A stretch of 64,000 bases of DNA from Bog-473 sp963791455. GTDB lineage: Bacteria; Actinomycetota; Acidimicrobiia; Acidimicrobiales; RAAP-2. The translations under genes and the position numbers were made by a program. Where the stretch lies: the NCBI GenBank assembly GCA_963791455.1, contig CAWBSM010000005.1:186001-250000 (forward strand). The letters are read 5' to 3'. Below are positions 9,178-18,004 of the stretch, in pieces. How positions within the stretch are numbered: position 1 is the first letter of the stretch; each line of letters opens with the position of its first letter. The notes under the pieces are model-generated. The model was not told the origin of the DNA, did not search any database, and was given only the letters and a program-made list of their open reading frames with translations.

Positions 9178-10308
9178 ATGGCAGAATCACCGACGAAGTA
9201 CACGCTCATCTCGGCCGATGGGCACCTCAACGAGCCTCGGGACGTGTGGACGTCGCGGGTGGCCAAGAAGGATAGGGACCGGGTCCCGCGTGTCGACAGG
9301 CTACCTGACGGAGACGGGTGGGTGTTCCCTGGCTACGACACCACGCTCCCCTTCAGCTGGGGCGCGACGGCAGGGCGCCACCCTGAGGACCTTGGTCAAT
9401 GGTGTACCTACGATGACATCAATCCCGGCAGCTACGACCCTGTCGCCCGGGTCAAGGAGATGCAGGAGGACGGGGTCGATGCCGAGCTGATCTTCGGGTC
9501 CAACAACCCCCGCACCTTCGTGGCCGGCCACGAGGACGCCGACCTCCACCATGAGATGATCCGGGCATACAACGACTTCATGTCCGAGTTCTGCTCGACT
9601 GCCCCTGATCGCCTCGGCGGTACTGCACTGCTCCCGAATCGCGGGGTCGAGGGATGCCTCAAGGAGATTGACAGGCTCTCTCGGATGCCCGGGTTCGTGG
9701 CCTTCCTCATGCAGCGCTACCCAAGCGGGGAGCCGTCCATCACGCCCGACGATGATGCAGTTTGGGAGGCGATCGAGGCCAGCGGCAAGCCACTAACCAT
9801 CCATGTGGGCCTGGTCGAGGGGAAGATGGGCCAGCGCACGGTGGCCACAAATCTCCCCGGCACCGGCCACTTCTATGACGCACCGAAGCGGATGCTGCAG
9901 TTCATCTTCGCCGGGGTACTCGATCGGTTTCCCAAACTTCGGGTCCCGTTTATTGAGGTCGATTGCGGTTGGATCCCGTACTTCGAGAGCCAATGCGACG
10001 ACAACTTCCTGCGCCACCGCAGGGCGTCCCTGCGCGACTCCAAGCTGACACGTCTACCCAGCGAGTACATGCAGGAATTCTTTCCCGCTTCGTTCATTAC
10101 CGATCCATTCGCCGTCGACAATCGCGCCCGCATCGGTGTGCACCGGATGCTCTGGTCGAGCGACTATCCCCACATCACGACGGACTGGCCGCTGTCGTGG
10201 AAGACGATCAACGCTACGTTCGCCGACGTTCCTCCAAATGAGAAGCACGCCATCCTGTGTGGCAATTCCCTCAAGCTCTTCAAGTTCGACCAGGTCGAGA
10301 GCACCTGA
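9178..10308 (+). CDS. amidohydrolase family protein (amidohydrolase-2 / ACMSD-like)
   Basis: 376 residues from the ATG at 9178, which has AGGGAGGG about 8 bases upstream. It begins with YTLISADGHLNEP, where the D-x-H is a metal-binding motif of this TIM-barrel class. The middle carries AELIFGSNNPRTF and LTIHVGL, and the C-terminal WSSDYPHITTDWP holds the late aspartate typical of the family. Members decarboxylate or hydrolyse ring-cleavage products and related acids. The next gene starts 4 bases after its stop, so the two are co-transcribed. Confidence 0.85.
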   Translation: MAESPTKYTLISADGHLNEPRDVWTSRVAKKDRDRVPRVDRLPDGDGWVFPGYDTTLPFSWGATAGRHPEDLGQWCTYDDINPGSYDPVARVKEMQEDGVDAELIFGSNNPRTFVAGHEDADLHHEMIRAYNDFMSEFCSTAPDRLGGTALLPNRGVEGCLKEIDRLSRMPGFVAFLMQRYPSGEPSITPDDDAVWEAIEASGKPLTIHVGLVEGKMGQRTVATNLPGTGHFYDAPKRMLQFIFAGVLDRFPKLRVPFIEVDCGWIPYFESQCDDNFLRHRRASLRDSKLTRLPSEYMQEFFPASFITDPFAVDNRARIGVHRMLWSSDYPHITTDWPLSWKTINATFADVPPNEKHAILCGNSLKLFKFDQVEST

Positions 10309-10311
10309 CCC

Positions 10312-11250
10312 TTGACGGCCAGAAGCACAGACCAGGTCGACCGGACCCGAGCCAGCACTTTTGTCATCAGCATCACGCCGTTCACCGAAGACGGTGCCCT
10401 GGACGAGGGCGCCCTACGGGGGCACCTCAGGCGTATGGCCGCTGCCGGTATCGGCGTCTACTTGGGGGGCGGTGGCAGCGGCGAAGGCTACGTTCTCTCG
10501 CCGGACGAGACGAGGCGGTTGTTACAGATCGGCGTGGAGGAACTGCAAGGGAAGGTGCCGGTTCGCGCCATGGGCGTCGAACCGCGCACGTCGCTCGACA
10601 TGATCGAGTATCTCGTGATGGTCAGCGGCACCGGAATCGACGCCGCCCAGATCTACTCTCTCGACCAGGGGCACGGCCACCGGCCGACACGGGACGAGAT
10701 CCATCGGTATTTCGATGACGTGTTGCGGGCGGTCGACTTCCCCGCCGTGCTCTCCACCCATCAATCGGTCGGCTATCAAGTGCCGGTACCCATGCTGATC
10801 GAATTCGCCGATCGGTTCGACCACCTGATCGGAATCAACCTCAGCCACCAGGACCTGAGCTATCTCAACGCCGTCATCGATGCGCTGGGGGACCGGCTGG
10901 AGATCCATGTGGGCGGGCCCCATCTGGCGCTGACCGCGCTCTCGCTCGGCGGCACCGGGTACCTGAACTCCGAGGGCAACCTTGCGCCCACGCTCTGCGC
11001 CGGGGTGATCAACGCCTACCGGGAAAACGACGCGTGGCGCATGGTCGAGCTCTACGGAAAACTACTCCGGCTCTCCGGCACCTTCTATGCCGCTGGCGGG
11101 ATACGGGCCACCAAGGCCGCCCTCAATGCGCTCGGGCTGCCCGGCGGCTTTCCCCGCCTACCCCAGCTGCCGGTACCTGAAGCGAGCGTCCCCCCCCTGC
11201 TCGACACCATCGAGCGACTGGGTATCGGAGCTATCGAGGGCTGGGGGTAA
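10312..11250 (+). CDS. dihydrodipicolinate synthase-like protein lacking the Schiff-base lysine
   Basis: 312 residues with a TTG start 4 bases behind the amidohydrolase stop. The class I aldolase-like barrel of the DHDPS/N-acetylneuraminate lyase family is recognisable from TPFTEDGALDEGALRGHL and the GGGGSGEGYVLSPDE block (family GxxGE). Where the family has its lysine (usually GIK), this protein reads IGINLSH with Asn at about residue 176. The usual catalytic tyrosine region reads STHQSVGY. Normal Schiff-base chemistry therefore seems impossible, and it may have another function in the same pathway as the amidohydrolase. Confidence 0.8.
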   Translation: MTARSTDQVDRTRASTFVISITPFTEDGALDEGALRGHLRRMAAAGIGVYLGGGGSGEGYVLSPDETRRLLQIGVEELQGKVPVRAMGVEPRTSLDMIEYLVMVSGTGIDAAQIYSLDQGHGHRPTRDEIHRYFDDVLRAVDFPAVLSTHQSVGYQVPVPMLIEFADRFDHLIGINLSHQDLSYLNAVIDALGDRLEIHVGGPHLALTALSLGGTGYLNSEGNLAPTLCAGVINAYRENDAWRMVELYGKLLRLSGTFYAAGGIRATKAALNALGLPGGFPRLPQLPVPEASVPPLLDTIERLGIGAIEGWG

Positions 11251-11253
11251 CTG

Positions 11254-11478
11254 TTGCCGGGGAATGAAGAGACCTTCCGGCTCGATGACCGGGTTGTTTT
11301 GATCTCCGGCGCTTCGTTTGGACTGTGCGCCCCGGTGGTCGTAGCTTCGGGCGTGTCGACAGGCTCGGTCAACAACGCCGGACGGGCGACAGCCGTCCCG
11401 GCATCTCAGGAAGCACATGATGCCTTCCGCGCCATCGCCCCGGGTATCTGGAGTCACTCGTTGCCCGGAGACCTCTGA
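11254..11478 (+). pseudogene. short-chain dehydrogenase fragment with internal deletion
   Basis: Starting near 11275 the frame reads FRLDDRVVLISGASFGL, the beginning of an SDR cofactor fold. It jumps within about 15 residues to VNNAGRATAVPA, which in intact SDRs lies about 70 residues later. The rest is missing, and the frame runs antisense into the acyl-CoA synthetase end. It follows the DHDPS-like gene by only a few bases, so a dehydrogenase was probably once part of that operon. Confidence 0.55.
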
Positions 11479-13190
11479 GGCGGATCGGCCATCCGGGGGA
11501 GATCGCGGTCGTTTTCCCGCTTTCGGATGCCGCCACCGGACGGCAGCTCAGCAGCCAGGCGTCGTCTGATATCGACCCGGAGCTCGCCCTTGGCCACCTT
11601 GTCCCCCGATGAGCGGGGAAGGTCACCAAGCTGGACCAGCCGCTCGGGATACCACTCCCGGCTGACCCCGCGGGTGGCCAGGAAGGTGGTGATGTCAGAC
11701 AGGGTGACAGGGACGTCGCCTCGCGTCGACACGTAAACGCAAACCCTCTCGCCGAAGATCTCGTCGGGCATGGAGACGGCGGCGACCAGCGCCACATCGG
11801 GATGCTCCGAGATCTCCGCTTCGAGCGCCGGCGCACTGATGTTCTTCCCACCCCGGATGATGATGTCCGACGTGCGCCCGACGACCCGCAGGTAGCCAGA
11901 GTCGTCGATTTCGACGACGTCGCCCATGCACATCCAGCCGTCTTCGGTGAACAACTCGGCGTTGGCCGCGTCGTCGTCGTAGTAAGCGACGCAGGTCGCC
12001 GGTCCCTTGCACGCCGGTACACCCACCCGCGGTGATGACGTCACGGGATCGCCCCGATCGCCGAGGACCCGCACTTGCATAGCGTCGATGATGCGGCCCG
12101 CCGTGCCGAGGCGCTGTTCACGCGAATCCGTGAGCGTCGTCCTGCTGAGCGCACCCGTTTCGTTAGAGCCGTAGAACTGAAGCACCTTGGCGCCCGTACG
12201 CTCCTCGAACTCCGCCGCCCGGGCAAAGGGAACGGCTTCGCCTCCGGTAAACAAGAGGCGCAGCGACGTCAGGTCCAGCCCACCCAGTCGAGGGGAGTTC
12301 AGCATCATGATGAACTGAGTACTCACGCAGGCCAGTACCGATACCCGGTGGGTGGCCATGGCAAGGAGCACCTGCTCGACCTGGAATCTGGGTGTGACGA
12401 CGGTTGGACAGCCGAGCACGCTCGGCGAGAAGTGCGCCGTCCACAGCCCGAACCCGAAGGGGGCCGGCACGGCGCTGAAAAAGATGTCTTCGGGCGTGAG
12501 CTGGCCCGCTTGCATGGCCAACTGATCGAAGTAGAACCAGCGGTTCGCCGTGTGCATCACACATTTGGGCAACCCGGTGGTGCCCGAGGTGGAGTTGAGC
12601 ATAAATAGGTCATTAGGTCCGAGGGCCCGGCCGGTCAGGAGCCGGGCCACCTCGGCTTCGTCGGGAGGAGGGAGGGGGATCCCGTCGACCACCGCCGTCG
12701 CCGCTCCTTCTGACAGCACATCGGGCAACACGATGTGCCGCAGCCCCCGCACGCCGTACGCGCTCAACGACGCCAGCAGCTCGCTGGCCGGACGCTCCTG
12801 GTGGTGCTCGTGGGTGAGCAGTGCGGTCGCGCCGGTCCGGCGCAGGAGATGACGTATCTCAGCCCGCCCGGCGCGCGATCCCACCCCGACCACCACCAGT
12901 CCTGCCTTCTCGGCGGCGAGGAACGCCGTATGCACCGTCGCCCCGTCCGGCAGGATCACCCCCACTTTGGTACCCGAGTCGAGCCCGGCGCGTGCCAGGA
13001 CGGCGGCCAGCTCCGACGAGCGCCGGTCGTATTGGGCCCAGGTCAGCGACCGGTCTTCCGACGGCCCGGCCACGATGTACGCCGGTTGGTCGGGACGGGA
13101 CGCTGCATGGCCGGCCACCACTTGGGCCAGGGTGCGGGTGCCCCACCAGCCCGCGTCCACGTAGGCCTCAATGTCCGACTGGTCGAACAT
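11454..13190 (-). CDS. AMP-dependent acyl-CoA synthetase
   Basis: 578 residues of the adenylate-forming (ANL) superfamily, which activates a carboxylic acid with ATP and loads it on CoA. Core motifs are the P-loop-like STSGTTGLPKCVM, LQFYGSNETGA, the hinge region VGRTSDIIIRGGKNIS, and the C-terminal LPRSSGDKVAKGELR with the catalytic lysine. The substrate is not evident. A tail of about 20 residues after the normal end is unusual. It begins 3 bases after the stop of the next acyl-CoA synthetase gene (13193), so the two were one transcription unit. Confidence 0.9.
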   Translation of the reverse strand: MFDQSDIEAYVDAGWWGTRTLAQVVAGHAASRPDQPAYIVAGPSEDRSLTWAQYDRRSSELAAVLARAGLDSGTKVGVILPDGATVHTAFLAAEKAGLVVVGVGSRAGRAEIRHLLRRTGATALLTHEHHQERPASELLASLSAYGVRGLRHIVLPDVLSEGAATAVVDGIPLPPPDEAEVARLLTGRALGPNDLFMLNSTSGTTGLPKCVMHTANRWFYFDQLAMQAGQLTPEDIFFSAVPAPFGFGLWTAHFSPSVLGCPTVVTPRFQVEQVLLAMATHRVSVLACVSTQFIMMLNSPRLGGLDLTSLRLLFTGGEAVPFARAAEFEERTGAKVLQFYGSNETGALSRTTLTDSREQRLGTAGRIIDAMQVRVLGDRGDPVTSSPRVGVPACKGPATCVAYYDDDAANAELFTEDGWMCMGDVVEIDDSGYLRVVGRTSDIIIRGGKNISAPALEAEISEHPDVALVAAVSMPDEIFGERVCVYVSTRGDVPVTLSDITTFLATRGVSREWYPERLVQLGDLPRSSGDKVAKGELRVDIRRRLAAELPSGGGIRKRENDRDLPRMADPPQRSPGNE

Positions 13191-13192
13191 CT

Positions 13193-14855
13193 TCAGTCGG
13201 TACCCATGAGGCAGTCGACGATCTCGAACTTCTTGGTCTTGCCCGATGCGGTCAGGGGAAGGGAGTCGAGTATCTCGAGCTGCTCAGGCAACTTGTAGGT
13301 GGCCACCCCGATGGCACGGAGGCGCTCCACCATGGTGACGAATTCCAACTCCGTTCCGGGATTTAGCACCACACATGCGCACACGCGCTCGCCCAACCTC
13401 TCGTGGGGAAGTCCGACAACCGCCGCCCGATCCACCTCGGGGAAGTCCAGGAGGAGGTCCTCGATCTCCCGTGGCGTGATGTTTAGACCTCCCCGGATGA
13501 TGATCTCCTTCTTGCGGCCGACCACCGTCAGATAGCCGTCCTCGTCCATCGTGGCCAGATCACCGGATCGAACCCACCCGCCCGTCGCGAAGGTGGCGGC
13601 CGTTCGCTCGGGGTCGCGGTAGAAGCCGACACAGGTATTAGGCCCTCGCACGAGAATCTCCCCGGCCACGCCGGGTGGGCAGACGCACCCACCGTCGTCA
13701 CGCAGCTCGACCTCGACGCCCGTGAGCGCCACTCCGTCGGTGCCAGGTAATTTTATCGACGGGACTGGAGGTCCGGTTCCAGGTAGCAACCAACACTTCG
13801 GTCGACCCGTACAGGCGAAGGACCCCGATCCCACACGCTGCAGCACGCCGCACGAGCTCAGGTGGTACCGGTGCGCCACCGCAGCCGAACCTGGTCATGG
13901 ACCTGAGGTCATCACCTCCCCGGCGCTCGGCCTCGGCCACCACATCCTGTAGGAAGGTCGTGGAGGCCAGGGTGTAGCTGGCCCGGTGGGCGGCGATCAG
14001 GTCGCAGGCAACCGCGGCATCCCAGCGGTCCTGGAGCACCAGTGCCAACCCGTGATAGATGGCCAGGCGGACCCCGTAGTTGAAGCCAGTCGAATGCCCG
14101 ATGGGCGACGGCATCCACACGACATCGCGGTCGTCGAGCCCGAGATCCTGCCGCGCCACCCGGACGCTGAAGTTGGCCGTCTCTTCGGTGTGCATGATCG
14201 CCTTGGGGGCCGCTTCGGTCCCCGAGGTAAAGATCAACTCGGAGACCACGTCGGGCCGTTCGTCCTCGCGACGTGCCGCGCCCGCCGGCGCGGCCCCGCC
14301 ACTTCTGTCACGGGCCAGGGTGTCGGCGAACCATACAGTGGGGGCGTGGATCGCGCCCGCCGTGGCGGGACGCCGCTCGGCGACCACCACGTGCACCGTG
14401 GAACAGCCCGAATCCGCAATGACCGCACGCGACTCAGCGAGATGGTCGTGGTCGCGGTAGAGGCCCGGGGTGCACAGTACTTTCGACTGGGCGACCGTGA
14501 GGGCGTGGAGCAGCTCGCGGTGCCGGTAGATGGGGAGCAGGGGGTTAATGATCCCACCCACCCGTTGGGTCGCCAGTGCGATCACCACGAACTCGTACCA
14601 GTTGGGCAGCTGGATCGACACGACGTCGCCCCGGCCGACCCCCCGGTGACCCAGCCAGAGGGCGAACAGGGAGACGTCGCGCTCGAGCTCGGCATAGGTA
14701 TGGACGGCCTTCCCGTCACGGTCGATGACAGCCGCACGCGCCGGGCCTGCCGCGGCCACCGCTTCCAGGCGCCCCGAAAGGGTCGTGGAGTCCCATCGCC
14801 CATCCCGGCGGTACGAGACAGCACGCTCGGGCTCGGTCACCATGTCGCCGAACAT
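13193..14855 (-). pseudogene. acyl-CoA synthetase, single frameshift
   Basis: A second ANL-family ligase reads from the ATG at 14855 (MFGDMVTEPERAVSYRRDG) through ELIFTSGTEAAPKAIMHTEE and RLYGSTEVLVATWNR. The frame then changes near 13750 and the C-terminal domain continues as GVEVELRDDGG, VGRKKEIIIRGGLNITPREIE and LPLTASGKTKKFEIV to 13193. It resembles cyclohexanecarboxylate-CoA ligase-type enzymes in layout. All catalytic parts are present once the shift is repaired, so this could be a working gene with one base miscalled. Confidence 0.8.
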
Positions 14856-14931
14856 CGACCGTTCCCTCCTCGGGGAAAACCTGCGTCCTGTGGCACTCCG
14901 GGCACTCCCCCCATCTCGCGGCCGGCCGCTC

Positions 14932-15045
14932 GTTGGTCTGCCCCACCCACGTGGTGATTCGCCTGATGGGTCGACCACCGATGGCCGTGTGCCGCCGATG
15001 ATGGTTGTACATGTGGAGGCACCTGTCCAGGGCACGGGTCCGCGC
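14932..15045 (-). mobile_element. IS481-like transposase C-terminal remnant
   Basis: In the gap between the thiolase and the broken ligase a short minus-strand frame reads ARTRALDRCLHMYNHHRRHT followed by AIGGRPIRR. This is the hallmark end of IS481-type DDE transposases (…FYNHHRPHTALGGRPPI…). Only about 38 residues remain. No inverted repeats or upstream transposase part were found, so this is a scar of an old insertion. Confidence 0.6.
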
Positions 15046-15103
15046 TGCCTGTGGTCCGCAAGGCCGGGCGTCGATAGTTCGTTGACTGCGTGAACCAACC
15101 CGG

Positions 15104-16276
15104 CTAGCGGTCGGTGGTCAGGATCAGGGCCGAACCATCCATGAGCGCCCCCGACGTCACCACGACCACGTCGTGCCGCGGCGCCTGGCGCGCACCGCCC
15201 CGTCCCTGTACCTGGAGCACCGCCTCGGCCACGGTGTTCATGCCGTGTAGGTAGCCTTCGGCCAGCAAACCGCCGCTGGTATTGGTGGGCAGCCGTCCGT
15301 CGAGTGCACACCCGCCCGAGCGCACGAATGCTCCGGACCCTCCCCGCTCGCAAAGTCCGAGTCCCTCCAGGCCCATCAGGACAGTACTGGTGAAACAGTC
15401 ATAGATCTCGGCCACGTCAACGTCTTCCTGGCGCACGCCGGCTCGCTCGAACAGCTCGTCCCGCAGCCAGCTCGTGTAGTTGCGCGTGTAGTCCTCCCAC
15501 AGCAGATGGTCGCCGATGTCCAGCCCGGGACGGGGGCCGGCCCGGTAGCAGCCCGAAGCCACCACCGCAGGTGGGTGGGGCAGGTCGCGGGCCCGCTCCA
15601 ACGAAGTCACGACCACCGCACAGGCCCCATCGACCTCGACGGTGCAATCAGAGGGGCGGAACGGATCGACCACGTAGGGCTCCGAGAGGTACTCGGCCAA
15701 CCCGAGGGGCTGACGGCGCACCGCCCGCTCATTGGCCTGGGCATAGGTGCGCTGGCTGACCGCCACTGCCCCCAGATCCTCGGGACCCTGTCCCGTCTCG
15801 TAGAGGAAGCGCTGCGCCCACATGCCCACGTACATCAGGTAGGCCCCGTACCCGATCGGGTAGCGGTACTGCCCGCCTATTCCGGCGAACTTCATCGATC
15901 CGACCCGGGCGCCCGAGCGGCCGTTTAGCGCCCGGTAGACCACCACCACATCGGCGTCGCCCCTGGCCACAGTCTGGGCCGCCTGCCACACCAGATGGCA
16001 GGGGGCCTGGCCACCTAGTCGGAGATCGAGGACACTTCGCAGTGCCCCCATCCCGAGAGTGCTGGAGACGGCGACGCAGGGCACCGAGTCGTCCGAGACC
16101 ATGAAACTACCCATGGCGTCGACATCTCGGAGGCGGAGGCCGGCGTCCTCCACGGCGCTGGCCACCGCCTCGGCGGCCAGCGAGAGCACGCCGCAACCCG
16201 AGGCGCGGCTGAAAGGCGTGAAGCCGATGCCGGCCACCGCCGCCACCTGACCGGGGCCGTGCACCGTGCCCGTCAC
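15104..16276 (-). CDS. thiolase-like lipid-transfer protein (Ltp2-type aldolase or acyltransferase)
   Basis: 390 residues from a GTG at 16276 that overlaps the DUF35 stop by 4 bases (GTGA). The fold is thiolase-like, with GIGFTPFSRASG near the start and the late EIYDCFTSTVLMGLEGLG block. The nucleophilic cysteine region of true thiolases is replaced by GGQAPCHLVWQ, and the YDCFT motif is the one seen in Ltp2-type retro-aldolases of steroid side-chain breakdown. Those enzymes work with a DUF35 partner, which is exactly the gene upstream. A C-C cleaving role is therefore more likely than ordinary thiolysis. Confidence 0.75.
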   Translation of the reverse strand: MTGTVHGPGQVAAVAGIGFTPFSRASGCGVLSLAAEAVASAVEDAGLRLRDVDAMGSFMVSDDSVPCVAVSSTLGMGALRSVLDLRLGGQAPCHLVWQAAQTVARGDADVVVVYRALNGRSGARVGSMKFAGIGGQYRYPIGYGAYLMYVGMWAQRFLYETGQGPEDLGAVAVSQRTYAQANERAVRRQPLGLAEYLSEPYVVDPFRPSDCTVEVDGACAVVVTSLERARDLPHPPAVVASGCYRAGPRPGLDIGDHLLWEDYTRNYTSWLRDELFERAGVRQEDVDVAEIYDCFTSTVLMGLEGLGLCERGGSGAFVRSGGCALDGRLPTNTSGGLLAEGYLHGMNTVAEAVLQVQGRGGARQAPRHDVVVVTSGALMDGSALILTTDR

Positions 16277-16701
16277 GTCTGGCGAGGATCCGTGGCGAAG
16301 TACAGCTCGGTCCACGAGGGATAGTCCCTGAACCGGGCCACCACCTTGGCCCCGATGGCCAGAGGAAGCAGCGATTCGACACGGCCCAGGAGTCGTGGGC
16401 CCTCGTCGAGCTCTACGGTGGCGACGCTATAGGGGAGTTCGCCCCCGTAGCCGGGTGAGACGGCGACGTGGGCCGTCACGAATGTGTAGACGACACCTCG
16501 ACCAGCCGATTCGAGCTCCTCGAAGGTGCGGGCCGCGCACCAAGGACAGCGCGGCATCGGAGGGTGTCGCGGTCGGCGACACCCTCCGCAGAGCTGAAGA
16601 AGCATGCGATGTTCCCGCAGACCTTGCCACCAGGCCGCGCTTTCTGGGTCCGGCTGGGGAGCGATCGCGTCTACGCGCTCGGCGGGGTCGCTCGTGGTCA
16701 C
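16273..16701 (-). CDS. DUF35 zinc-ribbon/OB-fold protein (acyl-CoA-binding partner)
   Basis: 142 residues starting at a GTG (16701) that overlaps the enoyl-CoA hydratase stop by 4 bases. The N-terminal zinc ribbon has two pairs of cysteines, LCGGCRRPRHPP and RCPWCAARTFEE. The OB-fold half carries GVVYTFVTAHVAVSPGYGGE and LLGRVESL. Proteins of this family pair with thiolase-like enzymes and bind the acyl-CoA substrate, as in the ChsH2/Ltp2 complexes of actinobacteria. Overlaps at both ends indicate translation coupled with its neighbours. Confidence 0.85.
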   Translation of the reverse strand: MTTSDPAERVDAIAPQPDPESAAWWQGLREHRMLLQLCGGCRRPRHPPMPRCPWCAARTFEELESAGRGVVYTFVTAHVAVSPGYGGELPYSVATVELDEGPRLLGRVESLLPLAIGAKVVARFRDYPSWTELYFATDPRQT

Positions 16702-17543
16702 CGGCCCCGGAAGCGCGGCCTGCGCTTCTCGAGAAAGGCCGCCAACCCTTCGGGTGCGTCTTCCGACGTGAGGCAGTAGTAGGCGTTCCGCTCTCTTTCG
16801 AAGCGGAATCCATTCGAGATATCCCCGTTGGTAGCCCATAGTCCTTGGAGGACCTCTTTCGCGTTGGCGACGGCGAGGGGGCTCTTGGCTGCCACGTGGC
16901 GGGCGAAGGTCAACCCGCTCTCCAGCAGTGCCTCGTCGTCCACGCAGCGGACAGCCAGTCCCCACTCGACGGCCTCCTCGGCCGAGAGGGATCGTCCCGA
17001 GAAGATCAGCTCGGATGCGCGTTGCAGGCCGATGACGCGTGGGAGCAGGGTGAGCACGCCACCTCCACCCATCTGGCCGAAGTTGAGATGCCCGTCGGAG
17101 AGGCGCGCGCTGCGGGCCACCAATGCGAAATCACAGTTGAGTAGCAGCTCCAGCCCCCCGGCCGCCGTCACCCCGTTGACCAGGGCCACCACAGGGAACG
17201 GCAGGTCACGAAGACTCCCGAACACCCGGTGGATCTCAGCCACGAAGCGGGGGAAGGCGCTCGGGTCGCGCTGCAGCACCACGTAGCTCTTGAGATCGCC
17301 TCCCGCGCTGAAGGCTCGACCGGCCCCTGTCAGGAGCACGCAACACACATCGTCCCGCCGCCCTAGGCCGTCGATGACCGAATGAAGCTGCCTTAGCATC
17401 TCCCAGTCGATGGCGTTCAGGGAGTCCGGACGGGACAGCGTGACCAGAACGGCCACGGCCGAGGCGTCCGCCCCCCGTCCTTCGAGGCCAAGTTGGAACT
17501 CCTCAACCAGCACGGATGGTTGCGATGAAGGCTCGTTCATCAT
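16698..17543 (-). CDS. enoyl-CoA hydratase/isomerase family protein
   Basis: 281 residues of the crotonase fold. The oxyanion-hole segments are visible as GRAFSAGGDLKSY and TAAGGLELLLNCDFA, with the trimer region GGVLTLLPRVIGLQRASELI after them. I prefer the ATG at 17543 over an open-frame extension to 17609, because the extra residues are not crotonase-like. It heads a three-gene coupled unit with the DUF35 and thiolase-like genes. Its exact substrate is unknown. Confidence 0.88.
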   Translation of the reverse strand: MMNEPSSQPSVLVEEFQLGLEGRGADASAVAVLVTLSRPDSLNAIDWEMLRQLHSVIDGLGRRDDVCCVLLTGAGRAFSAGGDLKSYVVLQRDPSAFPRFVAEIHRVFGSLRDLPFPVVALVNGVTAAGGLELLLNCDFALVARSARLSDGHLNFGQMGGGGVLTLLPRVIGLQRASELIFSGRSLSAEEAVEWGLAVRCVDDEALLESGLTFARHVAAKSPLAVANAKEVLQGLWATNGDISNGFRFERERNAYYCLTSEDAPEGLAAFLEKRRPRFRGR

Positions 17544-18004
17544 CACCTTCACTATCACGCCATAAGGGTGCGATGGGGTGAGTGCGCGGCGCCGAGGGAC
17601 GGCACCCACATCCGTGCCCGTCAGCCGCAGAAACTAAGAACGGCCCGTTGAAGCGGCCGCCTGCTCTGCGTAGGCGGAATGTCCGGATGAGCTAGGGCGC
17701 AGTCAAGATCAATCCACTCCTTGTCTTCGCGGCCGTTCTCGCCGGTGCGGATATCGATCGTCGAGATCTGGAGGGCGACGGCGCCACACCGCATCGTCGA
17801 AAATGGCAAAGCACCGATCGCCGTGCTTCCCGAAACGCAATCACCATGATCCCGGTGGACGCAATGGACTGAGCCGGCCGGGTTCCGGCCGGCCTGGATG
17901 CCTTGGTTGGACTTCATCACCATCGGAAGCTGCCAGAAGGGGCCCGGAGCGCCGTCGCGGCCTCCTCGCACCGAGCTCGTACCCCGACGAACGCCTGCTT
18001 GCGG
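17544..18004. other. intergenic region with one strong hairpin
   Basis: No convincing gene lies here; a 116-residue minus frame at 17621-17971 has no recognisable fold. The stretch contains a perfect 9-base-pair GC stem at 17873-17893 (listed separately) downstream of the DUF2252 gene. Confidence 0.4.
17873..17893. terminator. hairpin, possible terminator of the DUF2252 operon
   Basis: GCCGGCCGG pairs perfectly with CCGGCCGGC around a three-base GTT loop. It sits about 110 bases past the DUF2252 stop codon, between two genes read in the same direction. No run of T follows on either strand, so intrinsic termination is only a possibility. Confidence 0.45.

Noticed and set aside
17621..17971. 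116-codon minus frame
   Set aside because: A few plausible residues (GREDKEWIDLDCAL) near the end but no start signal, no recognisable fold and an overlap with the hairpin.
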